Shown: positions 24,697 through 33,043 of the stretch, piece by piece
How the letters are laid out: the number at the start of each line of letters is the position of its first letter
How positions within the stretch are numbered: the first letter of the stretch is position 1
From: Aureibaculum algae
GTDB lineage: Bacteria; Bacteroidota; Bacteroidia; Flavobacteriales; Flavobacteriaceae
NCBI RefSeq assembly: GCF_006065315.1
Contig: NZ_CP040749.1
Location: forward strand, 4,114,001-4,178,000
Direction: 5' to 3'
DNA: 64,000 nt
Notes under the pieces: generated by a model
What the model saw: only the letters and a program-made list of their open reading frames with translations
Database searches by the model: none
Told to the model about the DNA's origin: nothing
Translations under genes and position numbers: made by a program

Positions 24697-26613
24697 ATGT
24701 ATTTTAAACAGTTACTTCTTTTTGTAACCTTATTTTCCTTTCAATTTATTTATTCACAAGATTTTGATGTAAGTATTTTATCTATTCCAGATAGTTTAAA
24801 ACAAAATGCTAATTCCGTTATACGGAATTCAAGTACTAAAATAGTATTAGAGTCGTCAAAAAAAATGACTGTTACTCGCAGTAAAACAATTACTGTCCTA
24901 AATAAGCTCGGGAATCATAATTCTGAAATCGTAATACATTATGACTCATCTAACGACATTAAAAATGTAAGAGCATACGTATACAATGCATTAGGTGTTG
25001 AAATAAAAGACATAAAAAAACGCGATTTCATAGACAGAAGTGCCGTTGATGGCATTTCATTATTTAATGATGGCAGACTTATTTATTACGACTATGTTCC
25101 AACTACATATCCATATACAATTTCTTATGAATATGAGCTAGAATCTTCAAATACAGCTTTTATACCAAGATGGTTCCCATACGCATCGTATAATCAAGGT
25201 GTTGTTAAAAGTAGTTATGAAATCACATATCCTAATGATATAAAAATTCAAAAGGCTGAGAAAAATTTTGAACATTTTAATATCATTAAATCGGAGAAAC
25301 CAACTACTATTAGGTATGAAATCAACAACTCACCCGTTATAAAATATGAAGAATTATGCCCTTCCTCTTTAGAAGTAATGCCTTGGCTTATTGTTGCCAG
25401 CAATAAATTTCGATTAGAAAATGTAGATGGATCTGCCAACAATTGGCAAGAGTTTGGCAAATGGATGTATGACAATTTAATTGTGAGTAGGACTGCATTA
25501 CCTGAGAGTACGAAAAATAAAATAAAGCAAATGGTTACAGGCATTGATGATCCTGTTGAAAAAGCTAAAATTATATATAACTATGTACAAGAAAAAACTC
25601 GGTATATAAGTGTACAAGTGGGTATTGGCGGATGGATGCCTATGCTAGCTACAGATGTAGACAAGTTAGGATATGGAGACTGTAAAGCACTTACTAATTA
25701 TACAAAGTCTTTACTAGATGAAGCTGGCGTTACCTCTTACTACGCACCCGTTTATGCTGGTGGAGATAAAAAAAGCATGGAACAAGATGTTGTCTCTGTT
25801 CAAGGAAATCACGCATTTTTATATGTTAAAGGAAATAATAAAGACATATGGCTTGAATGTACAAGTCAAACAGTACCATTTGGTTATCAGGGAACGTTTA
25901 CAGATGATAGAGATGTATTATTAATAACACCAGAAGGTGGAAAAATAAAACATACGGGTATATACAAAACCGAAGATAACTTCCAAAAAACAAATGCCAA
26001 CTATAGCATTAATAATGACGGCAACATTGAAGCAGGTGTCACTATAAATTCAGGAGGTATTCAATATAACAATCATTACGGCTTAGAAAAACAACCTAAA
26101 AGAGATATAGAAAAATATTACAAGTCTAACTATTGGTCATATATTAATAATATGACCGTAAAAAAGTATGACTTCTCAAACAATAAGGATAGTGTAATAT
26201 TTAATGAAAATATTGAGCTCGCCGCCTCGAAATATGCATCTTTCAGTGGTGACCGAATGTTGTTTACTATAAATGCTTTTAATCGAGCATTAGAAGTACC
26301 TAAACGTTATCGAAACAGAAAACTTCCATTTGAAATAGCACGTGGTTTTATTGATACGGACGAATTTAAAATAAAATTACCTGAAAATTACAATATTGAA
26401 GCCTTACCAAATAACATAAAAATTGAAAATAAATTCGGGAGCTACGAACTAAACATTCAAAAAATTAATGAAAAAGAATTAAAATATAGTCGAATATTTA
26501 GGTTAAAGGGAGGCAACTATAATGCAAAAGAATATAAAGCTTACAGAGATTTCAGAAAGAGTATTGCCAAACAAGACAAGTCAAAAGTTGTGCTTACAAA
26601 AGCAGCTCCATAA
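24697..26613 (+). CDS. DUF3857 / transglutaminase-fold exported protein
   Basis: Exported protein of 638 aa with a Sec signal peptide (ending FIYSQ). An N-terminal DUF3857 domain (about residues 60-200) is followed by a transglutaminase-like core with an apparent catalytic triad: Cys329 (GYGDCKAL), His372 (GNHAFL) and Asp383 (KDIWLECTS). A C-terminal beta-rich part (DUF2569-like position, unassigned) follows. Length is normal for this Bacteroidota family, whose biological role is not established. It is 32 bases upstream of a paralogue on the same strand, and the two probably form an operon from the promoter at 24632. Confidence 0.85.
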   Translation: MYFKQLLLFVTLFSFQFIYSQDFDVSILSIPDSLKQNANSVIRNSSTKIVLESSKKMTVTRSKTITVLNKLGNHNSEIVIHYDSSNDIKNVRAYVYNALGVEIKDIKKRDFIDRSAVDGISLFNDGRLIYYDYVPTTYPYTISYEYELESSNTAFIPRWFPYASYNQGVVKSSYEITYPNDIKIQKAEKNFEHFNIIKSEKPTTIRYEINNSPVIKYEELCPSSLEVMPWLIVASNKFRLENVDGSANNWQEFGKWMYDNLIVSRTALPESTKNKIKQMVTGIDDPVEKAKIIYNYVQEKTRYISVQVGIGGWMPMLATDVDKLGYGDCKALTNYTKSLLDEAGVTSYYAPVYAGGDKKSMEQDVVSVQGNHAFLYVKGNNKDIWLECTSQTVPFGYQGTFTDDRDVLLITPEGGKIKHTGIYKTEDNFQKTNANYSINNDGNIEAGVTINSGGIQYNNHYGLEKQPKRDIEKYYKSNYWSYINNMTVKKYDFSNNKDSVIFNENIELAASKYASFSGDRMLFTINAFNRALEVPKRYRNRKLPFEIARGFIDTDEFKIKLPENYNIEALPNNIKIENKFGSYELNIQKINEKELKYSRIFRLKGGNYNAKEYKAYRDFRKSIAKQDKSKVVLTKAAP

Positions 26614-26645
26614 GATTATTTAAAGGATAATACAAAGATTAAACT

Positions 26646-28640
26646 ATGAAAAAATTAATTATTACCGCACTAGCAATGCTATTAAGTTTACCTATAATAG
26701 CACAAGACATAAAATTCGGAAAAGCAACTAAAGAAGAGTTAACTGAAAAACTTTACCCTCTAGATTCTTCTGCAAATGCCGCAATATTGTTTAAAAAAAG
26801 AAGGTCACATATTGAGTATTCTCAAGGAGAGGGTTTTTACTTAGTTACAGACGTTCATGAACGTATTAAAATATACAATAAGGATGGATATGATTGGGCT
26901 ACTAAAAGCATTTCTCTATACCAAGGAGGTGATGATGAAAAAATTTCTATTAAAGCCAACACCTTTAACTTGACAAATGGAAAAATTGAAAAAACGAAGC
27001 TTAGTAAAAAAGATATTTTTGTTGAAAATGTAAATAAATATTGGAAGCGAACTAAATTCACAATGCCAAATTTAACAGAAGGTTGCATTGTAGAATGGGA
27101 CTACACAATTACTTCTCCTTATTATTCACGTATAGACGATATGGAACTACAGTCTTTTATTCCTATTAAATATATAGAATCAAAAGTAGAAACACCTGAG
27201 TATTTTGTCTTTAAAAATGTAATGAAAGGTTATCACCCTGTTGATTTAGTGCGTGATTCTAAACGATCTTCTATTACATTTAACAACAAAGAACGGAATG
27301 ATAACGGAGCGGCATCATACAGCCAAAACAAAATTGACTACCAAACAAATATAATTAAATGTACTCTAAAAAATGTACCAGCACTAAAAGAAGAACCTTA
27401 TGTAAATAACATTAATAATTATATTACAGCTTTAAAGTTTGAATTAACGAGTACTCAATTTCCCAATTCACAGGTGGAATTTTACAACACCACTTGGGAA
27501 GATGTTACTAAAACAATTTATGAAAGCAGTAATTTTGGTGGACAGCTCGATAAAAAATCACATTTCAAAGACGATTTAACAGCATTAATTAATCTAACTG
27601 CTCCCGAAAATGAAAAAATTACTAAGATTTTTGAATTTGTAAAATCAAAAATTAAATGGAATGATTTCACTTCGAAATACACCAATGATGGGGTAAGAAA
27701 AGCGTATAAAGATGGTGTGGGTAATGTTGCAGAAATTAATTTAACTTTAGTAGCCATGTTGCGAGAAGCTAATTTAAAAGCGAACCCTGTATTAATAAGT
27801 ACTCGTGATCATGGCATCCCTTTTTTTCCAACTAAAGAAGGATTTAATTATGTAATTGCAGGAGTTGAAACGACCTCCGGTATTGTTCTATTAGATGCTA
27901 CTGAAAAATACAGCACACCTAACGTTTTACCACTTAGAGATTTAAATTGGAATGGTCGTATTGTTAGAGAAAATGGAACCTCAAGCGAGGTTAGTCTATT
28001 TCCAAATGATGTAGCAAAAGAGATGGTTTTTATAATGGCCCAAATAGATGATGAAGGCATTTTATCGGGTACTGAGAGATCTAGTTACAATAAGTTATTA
28101 GCCTTAAATGTTAGAGCTAGTCAGAATAACAAAAATGAAAATGATTTAATAGCAAAGCTTGAAAAAGATAATGATAATATTGAAATTGATGAATTTAAAG
28201 CCAACAATAAAGTTGATATTTACAAGCCAATCTCTTATCAATTTGATTTTGAAAGCGATAGCCAAGTTGAAATTGTTGGTGACAAAATATATTTTTCACC
28301 ACTGCTATTTCATACAGAAAAAGAAAATCCGTTTAAATTAGATGACAGGAAATTCCCTATTGATTTTGGCACCCCTTTTCAAGAAAAATATAATGTAACA
28401 CTAACATTACCCGCAGAATACAAAATAGAATCATTACCTGAAACCATAGCCTACGCTACACCTGAAGGTTCAGGGTCATATTCATTTATGTGTAAAGTAA
28501 CCGGTAATATACTTCAAGTATCATCTATTTTAAATATGAAAACTTCAATTATAGCATCTCAAAATTATGGAGCTATAAAAGAGTTTTACAAACAAATGAT
28601 TAGTAAACAATTAGAGAAGGTGGTACTTTCAAAAATTTAA
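26646..28640 (+). CDS. DUF3857 / transglutaminase-fold exported protein, apparently inactive paralogue
   Basis: Exported protein of 664 aa with a Sec signal peptide (LLSLPIIAQD). It has the same two-domain order as the upstream gene: DUF3857, then a transglutaminase-like core (about residues 320-440). The position that holds the catalytic cysteine in the neighbour (GDCKAL) reads GNVAEIN, with Val361, and the NH-A-F histidine segment reads FNYVIAG. Thiol catalysis is therefore not expected. It may act as a binding or scaffolding partner of the upstream active copy. Its last four bases overlap the end of the convergent FeoB-associated micropeptide gene. Confidence 0.83.
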   Translation: MKKLIITALAMLLSLPIIAQDIKFGKATKEELTEKLYPLDSSANAAILFKKRRSHIEYSQGEGFYLVTDVHERIKIYNKDGYDWATKSISLYQGGDDEKISIKANTFNLTNGKIEKTKLSKKDIFVENVNKYWKRTKFTMPNLTEGCIVEWDYTITSPYYSRIDDMELQSFIPIKYIESKVETPEYFVFKNVMKGYHPVDLVRDSKRSSITFNNKERNDNGAASYSQNKIDYQTNIIKCTLKNVPALKEEPYVNNINNYITALKFELTSTQFPNSQVEFYNTTWEDVTKTIYESSNFGGQLDKKSHFKDDLTALINLTAPENEKITKIFEFVKSKIKWNDFTSKYTNDGVRKAYKDGVGNVAEINLTLVAMLREANLKANPVLISTRDHGIPFFPTKEGFNYVIAGVETTSGIVLLDATEKYSTPNVLPLRDLNWNGRIVRENGTSSEVSLFPNDVAKEMVFIMAQIDDEGILSGTERSSYNKLLALNVRASQNNKNENDLIAKLEKDNDNIEIDEFKANNKVDIYKPISYQFDFESDSQVEIVGDKIYFSPLLFHTEKENPFKLDDRKFPIDFGTPFQEKYNVTLTLPAEYKIESLPETIAYATPEGSGSYSFMCKVTGNILQVSSILNMKTSIIASQNYGAIKEFYKQMISKQLEKVVLSKI

Positions 28641-28753
28641 CAACCGCAATCACTTTTACAGCCAGTTTTCTTTTTTGATTTAAAAAAGTACTTTTTTATC
28701 AAAAAAGATATAGCTAAGCCCAGTAAAATATATACTAAAATAGATTGAATCAT
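28637..28753 (-). CDS. FeoB-associated cysteine-rich membrane micropeptide
   Basis: A 38-aa open frame with one N-terminal transmembrane helix (SILVYILLGLAISFLI), a lysine-rich stretch and a terminal GCKSDCGC cysteine cluster. This is the layout of the FeoB-associated Cys-rich membrane proteins that follow feoB in many bacteria. Here it starts 6 bases after the feoB stop. Its role in ferrous iron uptake is not well defined; the cysteines may contact iron or FeoB. Its stop overlaps the 3' end of the convergent DUF3857 gene by four bases. Confidence 0.85.
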   Translation of the reverse strand: MIQSILVYILLGLAISFLIKKYFFKSKKKTGCKSDCGC

Positions 28754-28759
28754 AGTTAT

Positions 28760-30868
28760 TTAACTTAATACAGTAAAGGTAATAAAAGAAGCCAAATAAG
28801 CCAAGGCCGTCATGCCAAAAAGCTGTAGCAATGGCCATTTCCAGCTATTTGTTTCTCTTTTTACAATAGCCAAGGTACTTACACATTGCATTGCAAAAGC
28901 ATAAAAAACCAATAACGACATTCCTACAGGGAAATTGAATCGTTTTTTTCCTGTATCCTGGTTTATTTCTGCCCCCATGCGTTCCTTAATCGTGTTCGTA
29001 TTCTCATTATCTTCTACACTATAAATAGTTGCCAAAGTACTTACAAAAACCTCTCTGGCAGCAAATGAGGTTATTAAGGCAATTCCAATTTTCCAATCGT
29101 AACCTAAAGGTTTTATTGCGGGTTCAATGGCCTTACCTGCAATACCTATATATGAATTCTCCAATTTATAGGTGGCTATATGCTTTTCTAATTCATCTTG
29201 ATTTAATTGCTTATTTTCCACTCTATTCTTAACAATTTCTTCTGCATTGTCAAAAGAAGCCGGACCATTAGAAGCTAAGAACCATAATATAATAGAAATT
29301 GCTAAAATGATTTTACCAGCACCAAACACAAATGCTTTAGTTTTTTCTAAAACGGTAAATACTATATTTTTTAATGAAGGTATTTTATAGGCAGGCATTT
29401 CAATTATAAAGAAACTTTTACCTTTTACTTTTAACGTTTTATTTAATAACCATCCTGATACAATAGCAGATGCAAAACCCAATAGATACAATGACATTAA
29501 TGCCAAACCTTGCAGGCTAAAAATACCTAAAATTCTTTGCTGTGGTATAATTAAGGCTATTAAAATAGCATATACAGGTAGGCGAGCAGAGCATGTTGTA
29601 AATGGTGTCACCAAAATAGTTACCAGACGTTCTTTCCAACCTTCAATGTTTCGTGCAGCCATTATTGCCGGAATGGCACATGCGGTACCAGAAACTAATG
29701 GTACAACACTTTTACCACTCATACCAAATCGACGCATAATCTTATCCATTAAAAAAACAACCCTACTCATATAGCCAGTTTCTTCAAGAATTGCAATGAA
29801 TAAAAATAGTATGGCAATCTGGGGAATAAAAATAACGATACCACCAATACCGGGGATAATACCTTCAACTAATAAATTGCTAAATACACCTTCTGGTAAT
29901 TGATTTTTCGTCCATTCACTTAAATTGGCAAAAGTGGAGTCTATTAAATCCATCGGAACAGTAGCCCAATCAAAAATTGATTGAAAGATCAATAATAATA
30001 TAAGAGCAAAAATTAAATAACCAAAAATTTTATGGGTAAGTACTTTATCAATTTTATGACGCATACCCGTTGCTTTTTCAGCATCAGTTGTATACGTTTT
30101 TTTAAGTATATGATTAATGTACTGGTACCGCAGAATCGTTTCCTTATTCTGCATTTTATTGAGCTTTACCTTGTCAGCTTTAAAACTCTCAATACGGTCT
30201 TTAAATTTCGGAGGTATTGAAGTAAGATTTTGGCTTTGAGTTATTAAAAGCCAAGCTTTGTATAATGAAGTATCAGCAAATTTTTCTTTTAGTTCTTTAA
30301 AAAACTGTGCATCAATTCTATCAGCTATTTCTGCAATTTTTAATGTATTCGCCTCTTTATAGTTAACTATTGCACGTTTCACTTTACCGATCCCCAATCT
30401 TTTACGAGCACTGATTAGTACTACTTCTGATTTCAATTCCTTTTTAAGCAATTCAATATCTATGGAAATTCCTCTTTTTTCCATTCGATCGGACATGTTG
30501 ATAACTAAAATGGCAGGTATTTCTAAATCTTTAATTTGGCTAAATAAAAATAAATTCCGTTTCAAGTTTTCTACATCAGCAACAACGACAACGACATCAG
30601 GATAATTACTTTTATCAATACCTATAAATGTCTGTAAAACAATATTCTCATCTAAACTTGAAGGGTTAATACTATAGGTACCTGGCAGGTCAGTAATTTT
30701 AGCAAAGACTTCTCCTTGCAGCTTGGATGTTCCTGTTTTTTTCTCTACAGTTACACCGGGATAATTGCTTACCTTTTGATTTAAACCTGTTAACTGGTTA
30801 AACAAAAGTGATTTACCAGTATTAGGATTACCTACTAATGCTACATTTATGACTTCAGAATGTCGCAT
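28760..30868 (-). CDS. feoB: ferrous iron transporter FeoB
   Basis: Inner-membrane Fe(II) transporter of 702 aa with an N-terminal G domain. G1 is GNPNTGKS (residues 13-20), G3 is DLPGTYS, G4 is NMSD and G5 is SARK. A linker domain follows to about residue 270. The membrane domain includes the gate-type segments FIPQIAILFLFIAILEETGYMSR and the duplicated Nucleos_tra2/FeoB gate region, ending with TFTVLS. The start codon lies inside the end of feoA (22-base overlap), so the two are translationally coupled. The micropeptide gene follows after 6 bases. No residue of the G motifs is missing. Confidence 0.96.
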   Translation of the reverse strand: MRHSEVINVALVGNPNTGKSLLFNQLTGLNQKVSNYPGVTVEKKTGTSKLQGEVFAKITDLPGTYSINPSSLDENIVLQTFIGIDKSNYPDVVVVVADVENLKRNLFLFSQIKDLEIPAILVINMSDRMEKRGISIDIELLKKELKSEVVLISARKRLGIGKVKRAIVNYKEANTLKIAEIADRIDAQFFKELKEKFADTSLYKAWLLITQSQNLTSIPPKFKDRIESFKADKVKLNKMQNKETILRYQYINHILKKTYTTDAEKATGMRHKIDKVLTHKIFGYLIFALILLLIFQSIFDWATVPMDLIDSTFANLSEWTKNQLPEGVFSNLLVEGIIPGIGGIVIFIPQIAILFLFIAILEETGYMSRVVFLMDKIMRRFGMSGKSVVPLVSGTACAIPAIMAARNIEGWKERLVTILVTPFTTCSARLPVYAILIALIIPQQRILGIFSLQGLALMSLYLLGFASAIVSGWLLNKTLKVKGKSFFIIEMPAYKIPSLKNIVFTVLEKTKAFVFGAGKIILAISIILWFLASNGPASFDNAEEIVKNRVENKQLNQDELEKHIATYKLENSYIGIAGKAIEPAIKPLGYDWKIGIALITSFAAREVFVSTLATIYSVEDNENTNTIKERMGAEINQDTGKKRFNFPVGMSLLVFYAFAMQCVSTLAIVKRETNSWKWPLLQLFGMTALAYLASFITFTVLS

Positions 30869-31101
30869 AAATTTTTGATTTTGGTAACTTTTATAAGCGA
30901 AGCTGTTTCTTTTCTAATCGCCAAATGACTTCCGTTTACTTTAATATATAAGGGATCCTTAAGGGGTGCTATTTGCATTAACTCCACCTCTTTACCAGGT
31001 AAACATCCCATTTCTAATAGTTTTAAGGGCACGCTATCAAATGGAATATCATCAATAATTCCAATTTCTCCCACGATAAGATCTGCTAAGGTAGTATTCA
31101 A
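30847..31101 (-). CDS. feoA: FeoA-family ferrous iron transport accessory protein
   Basis: Cytosolic SH3-like protein of 84 aa with the FeoA pattern: VGEIGIIDDI, LLEMGCLPGKEVELMQIAPLKDPLYIKVNGSHLAIRKETASLIKV. It is thought to regulate FeoB by contact with its cytosolic part. It is the first gene of the feoA-feoB-micropeptide operon and overlaps feoB by 22 bases. A palindromic AT-rich box lies about 60 bases upstream. Confidence 0.93.
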   Translation of the reverse strand: MNTTLADLIVGEIGIIDDIPFDSVPLKLLEMGCLPGKEVELMQIAPLKDPLYIKVNGSHLAIRKETASLIKVTKIKNLCDILKS

Positions 31102-31160
31102 TTTTTATTTAGATTGATTATAAATACTGTGCGAAAATACACAATTTTTAATAAATCAAT

Positions 31161-31174
31161 ATGATAAATATCAT
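31161..31174. promoter_or_regulatory. possible metal-regulator operator upstream of feoA
   Basis: ATGATAAATATCAT is a 6-2-6 palindrome (ATGATA/TATCAT) in the 98-base gap between feoA and the SCO gene. Fur and DtxR-type operators are AT-rich dyads of similar size, and feo operons are typically iron-repressed. In AT-rich DNA such a palindrome can arise by chance. Confidence 0.35.
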
Positions 31175-31199
31175 TAAAAACTAACGATATCTAACAGTT

Positions 31200-31871
31200 T
31201 CAATTATTTTCCTTTAATAATTGAATATCTTTTATGATTTGTTGAATATCTTCTTTGTTCGTACCGTCATAGAAACCCCTAATTTGTTTTTTCTTATCAA
31301 TCAAGATAAATTGCTCTGTATGAATAAAATCTTGTTCACCTCCATCACCTTCATCTAGCACAGCAAAATATGACTTTCTTGCCAAATTATAAATTTGCTT
31401 TTTGTCTCCGGTAACCAGGTTCCACTTATCATCTATCACTCCCTTTTTATCTGCATAAGCTCTTAAAATGGGTATACTATCAATTACAGGTGTAACAGAA
31501 TGTGACAAAAATTTCACCGTACTGTCATTTTTAAAATAAGTTTGAAGATCTACCATATTTGTTGTCATTATCGGACATATACTTTGGCATCTCGTAAAAA
31601 AGAAGTCAGCTACATAAATTTTATCCTTATAATCTTGTTCTGTAATTGTTTCTCCATTTTGATTTGTTAAATGGAAATTAGATATTTTATGATTGTATTT
31701 AATATGCTTTACCGAATCGTCAACTAATCGTGGATTTACATCGGCAGGATTATAAACTGGTAATCTCTTTTTGGGAACCATTAAAAAGTACCCAATAATG
31801 ACAAGTACAATAAATAAAACGCCAATTCTGACAACGGATGGAAGTGATTTTTTAAAGAATGATAAATCCAT
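31200..31871 (-). CDS. SCO1/SenC family protein
   Basis: Membrane-anchored thioredoxin-fold protein of 223 aa for copper delivery to, or redox maintenance of, cytochrome oxidase. One N-terminal helix (VRIGVLFIVLVIIGYFL) is followed by the SCO domain with the metal-binding Cys pair CQSIC and the distal His in FIHTEQF. The frame is open to 32075, but that region is antisense to the divergent gene. The ATG at 31871 (MDLSFFKKS) gives a normal SCO length and a 64-base divergent gap. Confidence 0.9.
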   Translation of the reverse strand: MDLSFFKKSLPSVVRIGVLFIVLVIIGYFLMVPKKRLPVYNPADVNPRLVDDSVKHIKYNHKISNFHLTNQNGETITEQDYKDKIYVADFFFTRCQSICPIMTTNMVDLQTYFKNDSTVKFLSHSVTPVIDSIPILRAYADKKGVIDDKWNLVTGDKKQIYNLARKSYFAVLDEGDGGEQDFIHTEQFILIDKKKQIRGFYDGTNKEDIQQIIKDIQLLKENN

Positions 31872-31884
31872 AGCATTTTTTTTA

Positions 31885-31892
31885 TATATTTG
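31885..31892 (+). promoter_or_regulatory. -7 element (TATATTTG) for the gene at 31936
   Basis: A perfect TAnnTTTG match 43 bases before the ATG at 31936, in the gap shared with the divergent SCO gene. No TTG at the usual distance was found, so only the -7 element is reported. Confidence 0.35.
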
Positions 31893-31935
31893 GGGTGCCT
31901 TTGCATTTCCCCTATCCTTTGCAAAGTTATTGCTT

Positions 31936-32865
31936 ATGAAGAAAAAATTACCCCTAATTCTATTAATTTTTTCATGTTTTTTATTCAGCCAAGAAAACTT
32001 GAATATACATGATGCGTATTTACAGGAATTGATTTCAATCCCTGAAGATGATGCTGCAATAAATATAGAAACCAACGATCCTAATTGGCGAAAAACAACT
32101 ATTGAAAAAATTACATCAGAAAGTTATCGAGAACCAAGTTTTTTAAAAACAGCCATGGTTTTACATATGCTTAACTATAAGCTAGGTGATGAAAATTATA
32201 TTAATGGTATTGACGCGTATTTATTAGAAATTAATGATAATAAATCATCAGCTTCAATAAAAGATTTTCAACACTCTTTAGAAGGGCAAACAGGAGAAGA
32301 TTTATCAGACTTCTTTAATGACTGGACTGTTGGTAAGGGCTATCCTTCTTACGAAATTAGTTGGTTCCAAAATGGAAAAACAAATGAAATAACAATCGTT
32401 GCTTCTCAAATACAATCTGACCCATCTGTGACATTTTTTGAAATGCCAATTCCAATCAAAGTCAGCAATGATAATGGAGATTCTCAAATCATAAGACTTA
32501 AGCTTTCCGAAAACAAACAAAGTTTTACAGGTAAATTACCTTTTAAAATTAATACCGTTGAAGTTGATCCGGAACATCATATAATTAGTAAAAACAATAC
32601 TGTGAAAAACGGTGTAGATCAAGAAATTCTGAGCACTAACATTTCAATATACCCAAACCCTGCTAAGAATTCATTAAACATTCAGAATGCTAGTGATGCT
32701 ATTGTAGAAAAAGTATCTATCTACAATATGTTAGGTAAATTGGTATTAGAAGAAAGCAATCCTTTATTGGCAATTAATTTAAAGCCACTTTCATTTGGAA
32801 TACATTTAGTAAAAATTGAAACCAATCAAGGTGTTTTGCATAAGACCATTTTAAAAGAGGAATAA
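31936..32865 (+). CDS. truncated M1 aminopeptidase-like protein with T9SS tail (catalytic domain missing)
   Basis: A 309-aa exported protein with a Sec signal peptide (MKKKLPLILLIFSCFLFSQ). Residues from about 70 onward resemble the C-terminal half of M1-family aminopeptidases (AMVLHMLNYKLGDENY, FFNDWTVGKGYPSYEISW, then a beta domain). It ends with a type A T9SS sorting domain (ISIYPNPAKNSLNIQ to HKTILKEE). The part that should carry the zinc motif HExxH and the downstream Glu is absent, and only about 50 unassigned residues stand between the signal peptide and the C-terminal part. M1 homologues with this tail are usually twice as long. The reading frame is intact, so this is either an in-frame deletion remnant or a binding protein. 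A longer frame from 31771 exists but would overlap the SCO gene. Confidence 0.75.
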   Translation: MKKKLPLILLIFSCFLFSQENLNIHDAYLQELISIPEDDAAINIETNDPNWRKTTIEKITSESYREPSFLKTAMVLHMLNYKLGDENYINGIDAYLLEINDNKSSASIKDFQHSLEGQTGEDLSDFFNDWTVGKGYPSYEISWFQNGKTNEITIVASQIQSDPSVTFFEMPIPIKVSNDNGDSQIIRLKLSENKQSFTGKLPFKINTVEVDPEHHIISKNNTVKNGVDQEILSTNISIYPNPAKNSLNIQNASDAIVEKVSIYNMLGKLVLEESNPLLAINLKPLSFGIHLVKIETNQGVLHKTILKEE

Positions 32866-33043
32866 AGTATCTAAATTATAATTCCACATTAAATCATCAG
32901 AATACTTTTCTCATCTTTTGCCATCGCCATCAATAAGCTAAGCCTCTACTTATTTTTAACAAACATTTTAAAATGCTGTTTTTATGTAATTGGTTATAAA
33001 ACCTTACATTTGCAAACTGATTTTAAAAACGATAATATAGCAG

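Noticed and set aside
31771..31935. Longer N-terminus for the M1-like protein
   Set aside because: It would run antisense through the SCO gene start, and the ATG at 31936 begins a standard signal peptide.
31872..32075. Longer N-terminus for the SCO protein
   Set aside because: The added 68 residues are antisense to the divergent gene and do not resemble SCO N-termini; the ATG at 31871 gives normal length.
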